DNA of 64,000 nt from Streptomyces sp. TLI_235 (GTDB lineage Bacteria > Actinomycetota > Actinomycetes > Streptomycetales > Streptomycetaceae): positions 1,798,001-1,862,000 of the forward strand of contig NSGV01000002.1 of NCBI GenBank assembly GCA_002300355.1. Reading direction: 5' to 3'. Below are positions 1 through 8,282 of the stretch, piece after piece (within the stretch, counting starts at the first letter, position 1; each line of letters starts with the position of its first letter). The translations under genes and the position numbers were made by a program. Below the pieces are notes generated by a model. That model was not told the origin of the DNA, did not search any database, and worked only from the letters and a program-made list of their open reading frames with translations.

Positions 1-387
1 GGGCCGGGGCAGCTGCACCTGCTGGACTCGGTGGACCGGCGGGTGCGAGGGTCCGCGCACGGCGCCGACCACGGCTTCATGCTGGCCCACTTCGAGGAGC
101 TGCTGGTGGCGGACTCGCTGGCGGGCAGCGGGTACTGCTACCGGGACGGCGGTGAGGTGAAGCTGCTGGCGGCGACGTCGAAGCGGATGGCGGTAAGGCT
201 GCTGCGGGAGGCGCTGGCGCGGGTGCCGGACGGGACGGACGCGGTGGTGGAGCACGTCACCGCGGAGCAGGAGTGGGCCGTCGACGTCGGCCTGGAGGTG
301 GGCCTGACCGTCGAGACCCACGGCTACCTGGGCCTCCGGGGCATGCGGCCGCCGGTGCCGTACCTGCCCGACGGCGCGTTCCTGTAG
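1..387 (+). CDS. GNAT-type N-acetyltransferase, C-terminal part (cut by window edge)
   Basis: The frame is open from base 1, so the gene starts upstream and only its last 128 codons are visible; the GTG at 31 is probably internal. The visible part alternates strands and helices as in the C-terminal half of a GNAT fold: a glycine-rich loop around SAHGADHGFML, a strand with GYCYRDGGEVKLLAA, an amphipathic helix rich in Leu and Arg, then a strand ending near GYLGLRGM. No acceptor substrate can be guessed. It converges on the decarboxylase gene, with a shared hairpin between them. A GNAT fold is the best reading, but the acetyl-CoA-binding segment would be partly outside the window, so the call is moderate. 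Confidence 0.5.
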   Translation, partial: GPGQLHLLDSVDRRVRGSAHGADHGFMLAHFEELLVADSLAGSGYCYRDGGEVKLLAATSKRMAVRLLREALARVPDGTDAVVEHVTAEQEWAVDVGLEVGLTVETHGYLGLRGMRPPVPYLPDGAFL

Positions 388-400
388 GGCGGGAGCCCCG

Positions 401-439
401 CAGGGGCGCGTGGGGGCACCGTGCCCCTGCGCGCCCCTG
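401..439. terminator. Bidirectional terminator hairpin
   Basis: CAGGGGCGCG (401-410) pairs with CGCGCCCCTG (430-439), and an inner GGGGCAC/GTGCCCC stem adds to it. It lies between two convergent stop codons and can serve both genes. Confidence 0.75.
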
Positions 440-445
440 GCGGGT

Positions 446-1813
446 CTACTCCATGGTGGCGAGGATCTCCTCGACCATCTCCATGGTGGTGCCGGGGTGG
501 AGGAAGGCGAAGCGGGCGACGGTCTCGCCGTCCCAGCCGGTGGGGGTGACGAAGCCGATCTGGTCGGCGAGGAGCTGCTGGGACCAGCGGTAGTAGTCCT
601 CGTGGGTCCAGCCCGTGCGGCGGAAGCAGACGGCGGAGAGCTGCGGGTCGTGCAGCAGTTCGAGGCGCTCGGTGTCGCGGATGAGCTGCGCGGTGTCCTG
701 CGCGAGCTTGAGGCCGGTCTCGATGGCGTCGGTGTAGGCCTGGGTGCCGTGGACGGCCAGGGAGAACCAGAGCGGCAGGCCGCGGGCGCGCCGGGTGAGG
801 TGGTAGGCGTAGTCGGTGGGGTTCCACTCGTCGCCCTCGGTGTGCAGGACGTCGAGGTAGGAGGCGTCCTGGGTGTGGACGGCGCGGGCGAGCTGCGGGT
901 TGCGGTAGATCAGGGCGGCGCAGTCGAACGGCGCGAAGAGCCACTTGTGCGGGTCGACGACGAAGGAGTCGGCGTGCTCGATGCCGTTGTAGCGCTCACG
1001 GACGGAGGGCGCGAACAGGCCGGCGCCGCCGTACGCGCCGTCGACGTGGAACCACAGGCCGCGCTCGCGGGTGACCTCGGACAGGCCCTGCAGGTCGTCG
1101 ACGATGCCCTCGTTGGTGGTGCCCGCGGTGCCGACCACGGCGATCACGGTCTCCGGGTTCGGGTCCGCGGCGAGGGCGGCGCGCAGCGCGTCGCCGGTGA
1201 AGCGGCGGTCCACGGTCGGCACGACGAAGGCCTCGACGCCGATGATGTTGAAGGTGTTCTTGACCGAGGAGTGGACCTGGTCGGCGACGGCGATCCGCAG
1301 CCGGGCCTCCGGGCCGACGCCGAGCCTGTGGCGGGCGGTGTCGCGGGCGACGACCAGGGCGGAGAGGTTGCCGGCGGAGCCGCCGGAGACGAAGGTGCCG
1401 CCGGCCGACGCGGGGAAGCCGGCGCGGTCCGCTATCAGGCGGAGCACCTGGTTCTCGGCGGCGATGGCACCGGCCGCCTCCAGCCAGGAGATGCCCTGCA
1501 GGGAGGCGCAGGAGACGACCATGTCGAAGAGCAGGGCGGCCTTGGTGGGGGCGCAGGGGATGAAGGAGAGGTAGCGCGGGCTGTCGGCGGAGATGACGGC
1601 CCGGGAGAGCTCGTGGTCGTAGAGCTTGAGGACGTCGCCGGGGTCGTTGCCGTGCTCGTTGAGCAGGCCGGCGAGGTGGGTGCGCAGGTGCTCGCCGTCG
1701 CCGGGGTGGTCGAGGGGGACGGGGTTGTACTGCAGCCGCTCGCGCATGTAGTCGAAGACGAGGTCGACCAGCTGGTTGTCGGGCTGGTGCATGCGGTCGG
1801 CGGCTGCGGACAC
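446..1813 (-). CDS. PLP-dependent decarboxylase (aromatic-L-amino-acid decarboxylase family)
   Basis: 455 residues. A fold-type I PLP group II decarboxylase, expected to remove CO2 from an aromatic or related amino acid in the cytoplasm. The PLP lysine sits in DPHKWLFAPFDCAAL near residue 285, preceded by FHVDGAYGGAG, which holds the Asp that contacts the pyridine nitrogen. A glycine/serine-rich phosphate loop, GGTFVSGGSAGN, lies near residue 140. The GTG start at 1813 is chosen because GAGAGG lies 7 nt upstream; an ATG eight codons inside is the alternative. An Lrp/AsnC regulator is encoded just upstream on the same strand, which suggests amino-acid-responsive control. The substrate (Tyr, Trp, Phe, DOPA or Glu-like) cannot be read from the sequence. 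Confidence 0.88.
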   Translation of the reverse strand: MSAAADRMHQPDNQLVDLVFDYMRERLQYNPVPLDHPGDGEHLRTHLAGLLNEHGNDPGDVLKLYDHELSRAVISADSPRYLSFIPCAPTKAALLFDMVVSCASLQGISWLEAAGAIAAENQVLRLIADRAGFPASAGGTFVSGGSAGNLSALVVARDTARHRLGVGPEARLRIAVADQVHSSVKNTFNIIGVEAFVVPTVDRRFTGDALRAALAADPNPETVIAVVGTAGTTNEGIVDDLQGLSEVTRERGLWFHVDGAYGGAGLFAPSVRERYNGIEHADSFVVDPHKWLFAPFDCAALIYRNPQLARAVHTQDASYLDVLHTEGDEWNPTDYAYHLTRRARGLPLWFSLAVHGTQAYTDAIETGLKLAQDTAQLIRDTERLELLHDPQLSAVCFRRTGWTHEDYYRWSQQLLADQIGFVTPTGWDGETVARFAFLHPGTTMEMVEEILATME

Positions 1814-2010
1814 GGTGGTCCCTCTCGTTCTGGCTGCAGGGTGTGCGGGCCGGTACCGGTGGGGTTCCTGGGGCGTACCGGACACGATCAGCGTAGGCAG
1901 CGGCGCTCGGTCGGCGCGCGTCGGAACGGGGCCGCGAGGGCAGGATTCGTGCGTGTTCGACGGGGGTCGCGCAGCTTTCCTGCGTGGCCGGTCGGCGGTG
2001 CGCGGGGCGC

Positions 2011-2475
2011 TCAGCCGATGAGGCGGGAGAGGACGACGGAGCTGCGGCTGCGCTGGACCCCGGGCTCCTTGCGGATGCGTTCGATGACGGCTTCGAGGTG
2101 CCGGGTGTCGGCGGCGCGGAGGTGGACGAGGGCGTCGGGGTCGCCGGTGACCGTCCAGGCGGCGACGACCTCGGGGAACTGGCGGAGGCTGGCGAGGAGC
2201 TCCTCGGGGCTGGTGCGTTCGCGGCAGTAGACCTCGACGAAGGCCTCGGTCTGCCAGCCGAGCAGGGCGGGGTCGAGGACGACGGTGAAGCCGCGGACGA
2301 CGCCGCGGGCGCGGAGCCGGTCGATGCGGCGGCGGACGGCGGTCGCGGAGAGGTTGGCGAGCAGACCGATCTCGGCGTAGGAGGCGCGGCCGTCCTTGCT
2401 GAGGTGTTCGAGCAGGAGGCGGTCGGTGTCGTCGAGCGACGCCCCGCCCGGGTCGATGGGTCGGTGCGCGCTCAT
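2011..2475 (-). CDS. Lrp/AsnC family transcriptional regulator
   Basis: 154 residues. The N-terminal winged helix-turn-helix spans about residues 10-65 (LDDTDRLLLEHLSKDGRASY, then LSATAVRRRIDRLRARGVV). An RAM/AsnC ligand-binding domain follows (TEAFVEVYC, then VTGDPDALVHLRAAD). Such proteins form octamers that bind amino acids and control amino acid metabolism genes. The ATG at 2475 gives the usual family length; longer upstream readings have low-complexity N-termini. It lies 197 bp upstream of the PLP decarboxylase on the same strand and is its most likely regulator, though no operator was identified. Confidence 0.88.
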   Translation of the reverse strand: MSAHRPIDPGGASLDDTDRLLLEHLSKDGRASYAEIGLLANLSATAVRRRIDRLRARGVVRGFTVVLDPALLGWQTEAFVEVYCRERTSPEELLASLRQFPEVVAAWTVTGDPDALVHLRAADTRHLEAVIERIRKEPGVQRSRSSVVLSRLIG

Positions 2476-2637
2476 GGCCGTGGGCTCCACTGGTGGTGCG
2501 TGTGAGGGTGGTGTGGCCGTCGGGGTGGGACGGCGCACCGCCCCATTCTGGCGGACTCCCGCGCGGGCGTGCCGGGCGGACCGGGCGGGCCCCGGGCGCA
2601 CGGGCCGGGCCCCGCCCGCGCGGCGGGAAGCGAGGGC

Positions 2638-3564
2638 CTAGTCGACCAGGAGCACGATCTTGCCGCGGGTGCGGCCCTCGGCGTTGAGGGCCTGGGCGGA
2701 GGCGGCCTGGGAGAGCGGGAAGGTGGAGGCGACCGGGACGCGGAGACGGCCGGTGTCGGCGAGGCGGCCGAGTTCGGCGAGGTCGGCGGCGTCGGGGCGG
2801 GCCCAGACGTAGTGGCCGCCGCGGGCGGCGACGCCGTAGTCGGCGACCGAGGCGATGCGGGAGGGGTCGGGGACGAGCTGGGCGGAGATCTCGACGGCGT
2901 CGCCGCCGACGAGGTCGAGGGCGGCGTCGACGCCGTCGGGGGCGAGCGCCCGGACGCGGTCGGCCAGGCCGTCGCCGTGGGCGACCGGTTCGGCGCCGAG
3001 TTCGCGCAGGTAGTTGTGGTTGCGTTCGCCGGCGGTGCCGATGACCCGGGCGCCGTGGGCGGCGGCGATCTGGACGGCGAGGCTGCCGACGCCGCCGGCC
3101 GCGGCGTGCACCAGGACGGTCTGGCCGGCGCGGATGCGCAGCGCCTTGACGAGCGCCTGGTAGGCGGTGAGGCCGGCGAGCGGCAGGCCGCCGGCCTGGG
3201 CCCAGTCGAGGGAGGCCGGTTTGCGGGCGAGGGTGCGGACGGGGGCGGCGACGAGCTGGGCGTAGGTGCCGTGCTCGGCGGAGTCCTTGCGGACGTAGCC
3301 GACGACCTCGTCGCCGGGGGCGAACTCGGTGACGCCGCCGCCGACGGCCTGGACGACGCCGGCCAGGTCCCAGCCCATGATCAGCGGGAAGTGGACGTCC
3401 ATGATGCCGTCGAGGTGGCCCTCGCGCAGTTTCCAGTCGACCGGATTGACCCCGACGGCCTTGGTGCGCACCAGGACGGAGTCGGGTCCGACCTTGGGGT
3501 CGGGCACGTCGGTGTACTCGACGACGTCGGGGCCGCCGTACTGCCTGATCACAATGGCCTTCAT
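2638..3564 (-). CDS. NADP-dependent quinone-oxidoreductase-like MDR enzyme
   Basis: 308 residues. A zinc-free medium-chain dehydrogenase/reductase of the quinone oxidoreductase type. The N-terminal catalytic domain begins MKAIVIRQYGGPDV and contains the GVNPVDWKLREG motif of this group. The Rossmann domain carries HAAAGGVGSLAVQ near residue 145, and the C-terminus has the family GKIVLLV strand. No zinc-ligand cysteine pattern is present. It would reduce quinones or activated alkenes with NADPH. The ATG at 3564 matches the canonical N-terminus. It is transcribed away from nadA across a 215-bp region and has no obvious partner. Confidence 0.85.
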   Translation of the reverse strand: MKAIVIRQYGGPDVVEYTDVPDPKVGPDSVLVRTKAVGVNPVDWKLREGHLDGIMDVHFPLIMGWDLAGVVQAVGGGVTEFAPGDEVVGYVRKDSAEHGTYAQLVAAPVRTLARKPASLDWAQAGGLPLAGLTAYQALVKALRIRAGQTVLVHAAAGGVGSLAVQIAAAHGARVIGTAGERNHNYLRELGAEPVAHGDGLADRVRALAPDGVDAALDLVGGDAVEISAQLVPDPSRIASVADYGVAARGGHYVWARPDAADLAELGRLADTGRLRVPVASTFPLSQAASAQALNAEGRTRGKIVLLVD

Positions 3565-3670
3565 GCTCCAAGACAACGCGACGGCGGAGCGATATCCGTT
3601 CGGGCACGCCGGAAAGCCGCCAATCCGGCGAGCGGTTCTCGTCACATCGACAGAACGGCCATCGTCAGAG

Positions 3671-3701
3671 TGACGCTAACGCGTTATCATAGATAGCGTC
3701 A
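3671..3701. promoter_or_regulatory. Candidate operator upstream of nadA (8-bp inverted repeat)
   Basis: TGACGCTA (3671-3678) and TAGCGTCA (3694-3701) form a perfect inverted repeat around a 15-bp spacer. Inside, the 10-bp self-complementary TAACGCGTTA overlaps the left arm, and TATCAT (3685-3690) could serve as a -10 element. It lies about 80 bp before the nadA start. The cognate factor is unknown; an NAD-responsive repressor is an inference. Confidence 0.45.
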
Positions 3702-3779
3702 GATAGACGAGAAGGCCCCGCGGTGACACCGCTGCTCGGCAGGGGCCGAAGAATCGGCCTCACAGGAGGGCACCCGCCC

Positions 3780-4961
3780 GTGACCACCACCACCGAGACC
3801 TACGGCGTCGACCCCTCTCCGACGCCCTTGGCGCTGCTGCTCCTCGGCCGCGAGGCCGACCCCGCGAGCGAGCGGGGCGTCGAGTGCCCCGGCGACCTGC
3901 CCGCCGCCTCCGACCCGGACCTGGTGGCGCGCGCCCGTGCCGCCAAGGCGAAGCTCGGCGACCGCGTCTTCATCCTGGGCCACCACTACCAGCGCGACGA
4001 GGTCATCGAGTTCGCCGACGTGACCGGCGACTCGTTCAAGCTGGCCCGTGACGCGGCCGCCCGCCCGGAGGCGGAGTACATCGTCTTCTGCGGCGTGCAC
4101 TTCATGGCCGAGTCGGCGGACATCCTCACCTCCTCCGCGCAGCAGGTCGTGCTGCCGGACCTCGCCGCGGGCTGCTCGATGGCCGACATGGCCACCGCCG
4201 AGCAGGTCGCCGAGTGCTGGGACGTGCTGGCCGACGCCGGGATCGCCGACGTGACCGTGCCGGTCTCGTACATGAACTCCTCGGCCGACATCAAGGCCTT
4301 CACCGGCAGGCACGGCGGCACCATCTGCACCTCCTCCAACGCCAAGCGGGCACTGGAGTGGGCGTACGAGCAGGGCGAGAAGGTGCTCTTCCTGCCCGAC
4401 CAGCACCTGGGCCGCAACACCGCCGTCCTGGAGATGGGCTTCTCGCTGGACGACTGCGTCCTCTACAACCCGCACAAGCCCAACGGCGGTCTGACCGCCG
4501 AGCAGCTGCGGAACGCGAAGATGATCCTCTGGCGCGGGCACTGCTCGGTGCACGGCCGGTTCAGCCTGGACTCGGTGAACGAGGTCCGCGAGCGGGTCCC
4601 CGGCGTCACCGTGCTCGTGCACCCGGAGTGCAAGCACGAGGTGGTCACCGCGGCCGACATGGTCGGCTCGACCGAGTACATCATCAAGGCGCTGGACGCC
4701 GCCGAGCCCGGTTCGAAGTGGGCCATCGGCACCGAGCTGAACCTGGTCCGCCGGCTGGCCAAGACCCACCCGGACAAGGAGATCGTCTTCCTCGACCGCA
4801 CGGTCTGCTTCTGCTCGACCATGAACCGGATCGACCTGCCGCACCTGGTGTGGGCGCTGGAGTCGCTGGCCGAGGGCCGGGTGCCGAACGTGATCACGGT
4901 CGACCCGGAGACCGAGAAGTACGCCAAGGCCGCGCTGGACCGGATGCTGGCCCTGCCGTAA
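3780..4961 (+). CDS. nadA: Quinolinate synthase NadA
   Basis: 393 residues. Condenses iminoaspartate (from NadB) with dihydroxyacetone phosphate to quinolinate in de novo NAD synthesis, using a [4Fe-4S] cluster. Seen: ILGHHYQRDEVIEFADVTGDS, then FCGVHFMAE (Cys), HPECKHE (Cys) and TVCFCSTMNR (Cys), which fit the three cluster ligands, plus the NPHKPNGGLT segment. The GTG at 3780 is chosen because AGGAGGG ends 9 nt upstream; a longer frame from 3723 would overlap that ribosome site. nadB and nadC are not in the window. It ends at a strong hairpin facing the convergent pspAA. Confidence 0.95.
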   Translation: MTTTTETYGVDPSPTPLALLLLGREADPASERGVECPGDLPAASDPDLVARARAAKAKLGDRVFILGHHYQRDEVIEFADVTGDSFKLARDAAARPEAEYIVFCGVHFMAESADILTSSAQQVVLPDLAAGCSMADMATAEQVAECWDVLADAGIADVTVPVSYMNSSADIKAFTGRHGGTICTSSNAKRALEWAYEQGEKVLFLPDQHLGRNTAVLEMGFSLDDCVLYNPHKPNGGLTAEQLRNAKMILWRGHCSVHGRFSLDSVNEVRERVPGVTVLVHPECKHEVVTAADMVGSTEYIIKALDAAEPGSKWAIGTELNLVRRLAKTHPDKEIVFLDRTVCFCSTMNRIDLPHLVWALESLAEGRVPNVITVDPETEKYAKAALDRMLALP

Positions 4962-4985
4962 CGTTCCGCCGCACCGCAGCAACGC

Positions 4986-5021
4986 GAAGGGCGGGCGCCC
5001 CGTACGGGGTGCCCGCCCTTC
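4986..5021. terminator. Terminator between nadA and pspAA
   Basis: GAAGGGCGGGC (4986-4996) pairs with GCCCGCCCTTC (5011-5021), with further inner GCCCC/GGGGT pairing. It lies between convergent genes and probably works in both directions. Confidence 0.85.
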
Positions 5022-5038
5022 GGCGTGTGTCACAAGAC

Positions 5039-5332
5039 CTACTCCGGCAGGCCGGGGATGAGGCCGTCGCCTTCGGTCCGCAGCATCTCGCGGACCTCGT
5101 CGATGGTCGCCTCCGCGTCGGGGAGGATCAGGTCGGAGGGCTCCAGGGTCTCGTCCGGCAGCGGGCTGCCGAACTTCTTGACCGCGCCCAGCAGGGCGTC
5201 CAGCGCGGCCCTGAACCTGTCGTCGTCACCCGATTCCACCGCCTTGAGCAGTTCGTCGTCCAGCTCGTTGAGCCGGTTCAGGTGGCTCTCGCCGACCTGG
5301 AACTGCCCCTCACCCATGACCCTCATGATCAT
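5039..5332 (-). CDS. pspAA: PspA-associated protein PspAA
   Basis: 97 residues. A small actinobacterial partner of PspA. The N-terminus IMRVMGEGQFQV is the characteristic opening, followed by an acidic helical middle (LNELDDELLKAVESGDDDRF) and a conserved SDLILPDAEATIDEVREML block. It lies 43 bp downstream of pspA on the same strand and is very likely co-transcribed. It probably modulates PspA at the membrane under envelope stress. The next Met, two codons in (5326), is an equally possible start. Confidence 0.85.
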   Translation of the reverse strand: MIMRVMGEGQFQVGESHLNRLNELDDELLKAVESGDDDRFRAALDALLGAVKKFGSPLPDETLEPSDLILPDAEATIDEVREMLRTEGDGLIPGLPE

Positions 5333-5375
5333 GCCGGCGCGTCTCCCTGTCCGGGCTCGTGGTGTTGTCCGGTTG

Positions 5376-6158
5376 TTACTTGTTGTAGTTGATCTTCGAC
5401 GGGTCCTGCTGTCCCTGCTCGATGGCCTGCGGGGCCGCGGTGGGAGAGCCGCCGGTCAGCTCGGCCTTCATCCGGGCCAGCTCCAGCTCGACGTCGGTGC
5501 CGCCGGCCACCCGCTCCAGCTCGGCCTCGATGTCGTCCTTGCGACCGAGGCCGCTGGCGTCGTCGAGCGCGCCGGAGGCGAGCAGTTCGTCGATCGCACC
5601 GGCCCGCGCCTGCATCTGGGCGGTCTTGTCCTCGGCCCGCTGGATGGCCAGGCCCACGTCGCCCATCTCCTCCGAGATACCGGAGAAGGACTCGGCGATC
5701 CGGGTCTGCGCCTGGGCGGCGGTGTACGTCGCCTTGATGGTCTCCTTCTTGGTGCGGAAGGCGTCCACCTTGGCCTGCAGCCGCTGGGAGGCGAGCGTGA
5801 GCTTCTCCTCCTCGGCCTGCAGCTGCTGGTACTGGGTCTCCAGGTCGGTGATCTGGGACTGCAGGTTCGACTTGCGGGTCAGCGCCTCGCGGGCGAGGTC
5901 CTCGCGGCCCAGCGAGAGCGCCTTGCGGCCCTGGTCCTCGTACTTCGCGGACTGCTGCTGCAGCTGCGTGAGCTGCAGCTCCAGGCGCTTGCGGGAGGTG
6001 GCCACGTCGGCGACGCCGCGGCGCACCTTCTGCAGCAGCTCCAGCTGCTTCTGGTAGGAGTAGTCGAGCGTCTCCCGCGGGTCCTCCGCACGGTCCAGTG
6101 CCTTGTTGGCCTTGGAGCGGAAGATCAGCCCCATACGCTTCATGATTCCGTCGCTCAT
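5376..6158 (-). CDS. pspA: PspA/IM30 (Vipp1) family membrane-stress protein
   Basis: 260 residues. A peripheral membrane protein that forms ESCRT-III-like helical assemblies and protects the membrane from proton leakage. The N-terminal amphipathic helix (MKRMGLIFRSKANKALDRAE) is followed by the conserved DPRETLDYSYQKQLELLQKV and by long coiled coils to about residue 220. The last 30 residues are a flexible tail. Starts at 6158 or at an internal Met (6143) fit equally. It forms a two-gene unit with pspAA and is divergent from the DUF3043 gene. In the 268-bp upstream region I recognise no specific stress-sigma or two-component site. Confidence 0.92.
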   Translation of the reverse strand: MSDGIMKRMGLIFRSKANKALDRAEDPRETLDYSYQKQLELLQKVRRGVADVATSRKRLELQLTQLQQQSAKYEDQGRKALSLGREDLAREALTRKSNLQSQITDLETQYQQLQAEEEKLTLASQRLQAKVDAFRTKKETIKATYTAAQAQTRIAESFSGISEEMGDVGLAIQRAEDKTAQMQARAGAIDELLASGALDDASGLGRKDDIEAELERVAGGTDVELELARMKAELTGGSPTAAPQAIEQGQQDPSKINYNK

Positions 6159-6426
6159 GGGCCTCGGGTGCCCCCTTCTACGGGCCTGCGAATTCCGTCT
6201 CGTAACACGTCGAGTCTATGTGCAGCGAGCCGGTCGCCGCAGTGCACGAGCTGCAACAAGACTGCTACAGCCGCACACTGCCGGGCATCGTTCCTGGGGT
6301 GGAGCCGACCCTGACACCATGATCCGCCCGAAGTCGGACGGCCCGTACGGGACACGCCGCCGATCGATATCCGTTCGTGCCGACGGTCACTGCGGAAAGC
6401 ACCCGGCCAGCACGTACGCTGGGGGT

Positions 6427-7020
6427 GTGTTCCGACGCCGTGATGAAGCCTCCTCCGCCGCTACCGCGCTGGCCGAGCAGGACGAGAAGACCCCCCGCGA
6501 CCCGCAGGCCAAGAAGGGCCGGCCGACGCCGAAGCGCAGCGAGGCCGAGGCCACCCGGCGCACCCGGGTGACCGTCCCCAAGGACCGCAAGGAAGCCGCC
6601 AAGCAGTCCCGCGACCGGATGCGGTCCGAGCGCGAGAAGCAGCGCACCGCCCTGCTCGAGGGCGACGAGCGCTACCTGCCCGCGCGCGACAAGGGCCCCG
6701 TCCGCCGGTTCGCCCGCGACTACGTCGACTCGCGCTGGTCGCTCGCCGAGTTCTTCCTGCCGTACGCCGTGGTGGTGCTGGTCCTCAGCATCGTCCGGGT
6801 GCCGGCCCTGCAGCTGCTCTCCACGCTGCTGTTCCTGGTCTTCTTCGTGCTGGTGATCCTGGACTTCGCCCGCCTGGGCCTGGGTCTGCGCAAGGCCGTG
6901 CAGGAGCGCTTCCCGAACCAGAACACCCGCGGTGCCGTGCCCTACGGCCTGATGCGCACCCTGCAGATGCGCCGTCTGCGGCTGCCCAAGCCGCAGGTGA
7001 AGCGGGGCGAGCGGCCCTGA
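6427..7020 (+). CDS. DUF3043 membrane protein
   Basis: 197 residues. The N-terminal half is highly charged and basic (KKGRPTPKRSEAEATRR, KDRKEAAKQSRDRMRSEREK). Two hydrophobic segments follow at about residues 115-155 (SLAEFFLPYAVVVLVLS; LLSTLLFLVFFVLVILDF), then a basic tail (LKLPKP-like, rich in Arg). This is the standard layout of DUF3043, found throughout actinobacteria with unknown function. The GTG at 6427 gives FRRRDEA, the usual start. It is divergent from pspA and a methyltransferase gene follows on the same strand. A membrane-anchored nucleic-acid- or ribosome-binding role would be only a guess from the charge. Confidence 0.85.
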   Translation: MFRRRDEASSAATALAEQDEKTPRDPQAKKGRPTPKRSEAEATRRTRVTVPKDRKEAAKQSRDRMRSEREKQRTALLEGDERYLPARDKGPVRRFARDYVDSRWSLAEFFLPYAVVVLVLSIVRVPALQLLSTLLFLVFFVLVILDFARLGLGLRKAVQERFPNQNTRGAVPYGLMRTLQMRRLRLPKPQVKRGERP

Positions 7021-7127
7021 CCGCGGAGCCGGTCCCGCCGCCCTGGGCCCTGCCGGTTCAGCAGGAGCAGCCCGGGCTGTACGCGCTGCCCGGGCAGGGT
7101 GCCGGTGGGCACGACCGGCTGCCGGCC

Positions 7128-7901
7128 GTGGGCGGCGGCGGCCGGCACGCGGCCGGTTCCTGGCCCGCCCGGCAGGGCGGCCTGCGCGGTCTCGTCCGAG
7201 AGGAGCTGCTGACCCGGCAGCTCGCCGAGCAGCTCACCGGCCGGACCGGACTGCGCGTCCTGGACGTCGGCTGCGGGCAGGGCACCCAGACGGTGCGGCT
7301 CGCCCGCGCCGGGCACTTCGTCACCGGTGTCGACCCGGACCCGGTCACCCTCGGCGCCGCCCAGGCCGCGGTCGGGGCCGAACCCGCCGAGGTACAGGGC
7401 CGCGTCCGGCTGATCGGCGGGGACGGGCACGCCTGCGGCCGCTGGTTCCCGCCGCGCTCCTTCGACGTGGTGCTCTGCCACGGCGCCCTGATGTACCTCG
7501 CCGACCCGGACCCGCTGCTCGCCGCGCTCGCCCGGGTGCTCGACACCGGCGGCGTGCTGTCCCTGCTGGTCCGCAACGCCGACGCGCTGGCCATGCGCCC
7601 CGCGCTGTCCGGCGACTGGCGCACGGCCCTCGCGGCCTTCGACTCCTACCGCTGCACCGACCGGTACGGCGTGCCCGCCCGGGCGCACCGGCTCGCCGAG
7701 CTGACGACCACGCTCACCGGGATCTCGGTACCGCTGCGGCACTGGTACGGCGTCCGGGTCTTCACCGACGCCGCCCCGGACGAGGCCACGCCGGTCGACG
7801 GCCGGCAGCTCGCGCAGCTCCTCGACGCCGAGGAGCGCGCCGGCCGCCAGGACCCGTACCGCCAGGTCGCCGGCCTGCTCCACCTCGTCGGCGCCAAATA
7901 G
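7128..7901 (+). CDS. Class I SAM-dependent methyltransferase
   Basis: About 257 residues. A Rossmann-like methyltransferase with motif I LRVLDVGCGQGTQTVRLA, the acidic loop VTGVDPDPVTLG (ribose-binding Asp), motif II GDGHACG and the motif IV-like SFDVVLCHGALMYL. The C-terminal part (HWYGVRVFTDAAPDE, YRQVAGLLHLV) resembles the CmoA/UbiE-like group often annotated next to DUF3043 in streptomycetes. The substrate is unknown. The start is uncertain: the GTG at 7128 is the first standard start in frame, has no clear ribosome site, and the open frame runs further upstream without one. A 9-bp tandem repeat begins exactly at its stop codon. Confidence 0.82.
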   Translation: MGGGGRHAAGSWPARQGGLRGLVREELLTRQLAEQLTGRTGLRVLDVGCGQGTQTVRLARAGHFVTGVDPDPVTLGAAQAAVGAEPAEVQGRVRLIGGDGHACGRWFPPRSFDVVLCHGALMYLADPDPLLAALARVLDTGGVLSLLVRNADALAMRPALSGDWRTALAAFDSYRCTDRYGVPARAHRLAELTTTLTGISVPLRHWYGVRVFTDAAPDEATPVDGRQLAQLLDAEERAGRQDPYRQVAGLLHLVGAK

Positions 7902-7945
7902 CCGGGTAGCCCGGGTAGCCCGGGTAGCCCGGGTAGCCCGGGTAG
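7901..7945. repeat. Five tandem copies of a 9-bp unit
   Basis: The unit CCCGGGTAG is repeated five times (the first copy begins with G). It starts at the last base of the methyltransferase stop codon. Because 9 is a multiple of 3, every copy brings another in-frame TAG. The central CCCGGG is self-complementary. Confidence 0.9.
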
Positions 7946-7994
7946 CTGAACAGCCGAGCCCCGCCGAGCGGCCGGGCCCGGCCGGGGGCGGCCG

Positions 7995-8195
7995 TTACCC
8001 CTCGTGCAGGCTCATCGAGTAGATCTCCCGGTCGTCCTCCAGCAGCACCGCCTGGTCGACGCCGTCGGCCAGCAGCTGCTTCCAGGTCTCGCCGATCCAC
8101 GACTCCGCGTCGCCCTGGCCGGGGAACTCCTCCTGGCCGCCGGGCTGGTCGACCCTCGTGCCGTCCTGCTGCTCGAACCGCCACGTCCACACCAT
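7995..8195 (-). CDS. Small conserved hypothetical protein (66 aa)
   Basis: 66 residues, starting MVWTWRFEQQDGT and ending with EIYSMSLHEG. It is acidic, with three Trp, and has no signal peptide or membrane segment. The layout (WRFE strand, a loop rich in Gly/Gln/Asp, SWIGETWKQLLADGVDQ helix, AVLLEDDREIYSMSL strands) suggests a compact alpha/beta domain. I recognise it only as a small conserved streptomycete protein of unknown function. The ATG at 8195 is the only plausible start. It is divergent from cobU across 87 bp and could share its promoter region. Confidence 0.75.
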   Translation of the reverse strand: MVWTWRFEQQDGTRVDQPGGQEEFPGQGDAESWIGETWKQLLADGVDQAVLLEDDREIYSMSLHEG

Positions 8196-8282
8196 GTGTC
8201 GGACTCCTCCCGCTCGGTGACCACGCCGTCGTGCGCACACTAGCGTGCCCGCCCCGCCGCTCCCCATACCTGGTGCGGCAGG

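Noticed and set aside
446..3607. A continuous minus-strand frame of about 1,050 codons across three genes
   Set aside because: Only the last 455 codons have a family signature; the upstream part is Arg/Pro-rich antisense-like sequence lying over the Lrp and MDR genes, a by-product of high GC.
8196..8282. Possible cobalamin riboswitch before cobU
   Set aside because: The gap is only 87 bp and I found no B12-box-like sequence or the long paired structure such elements need.
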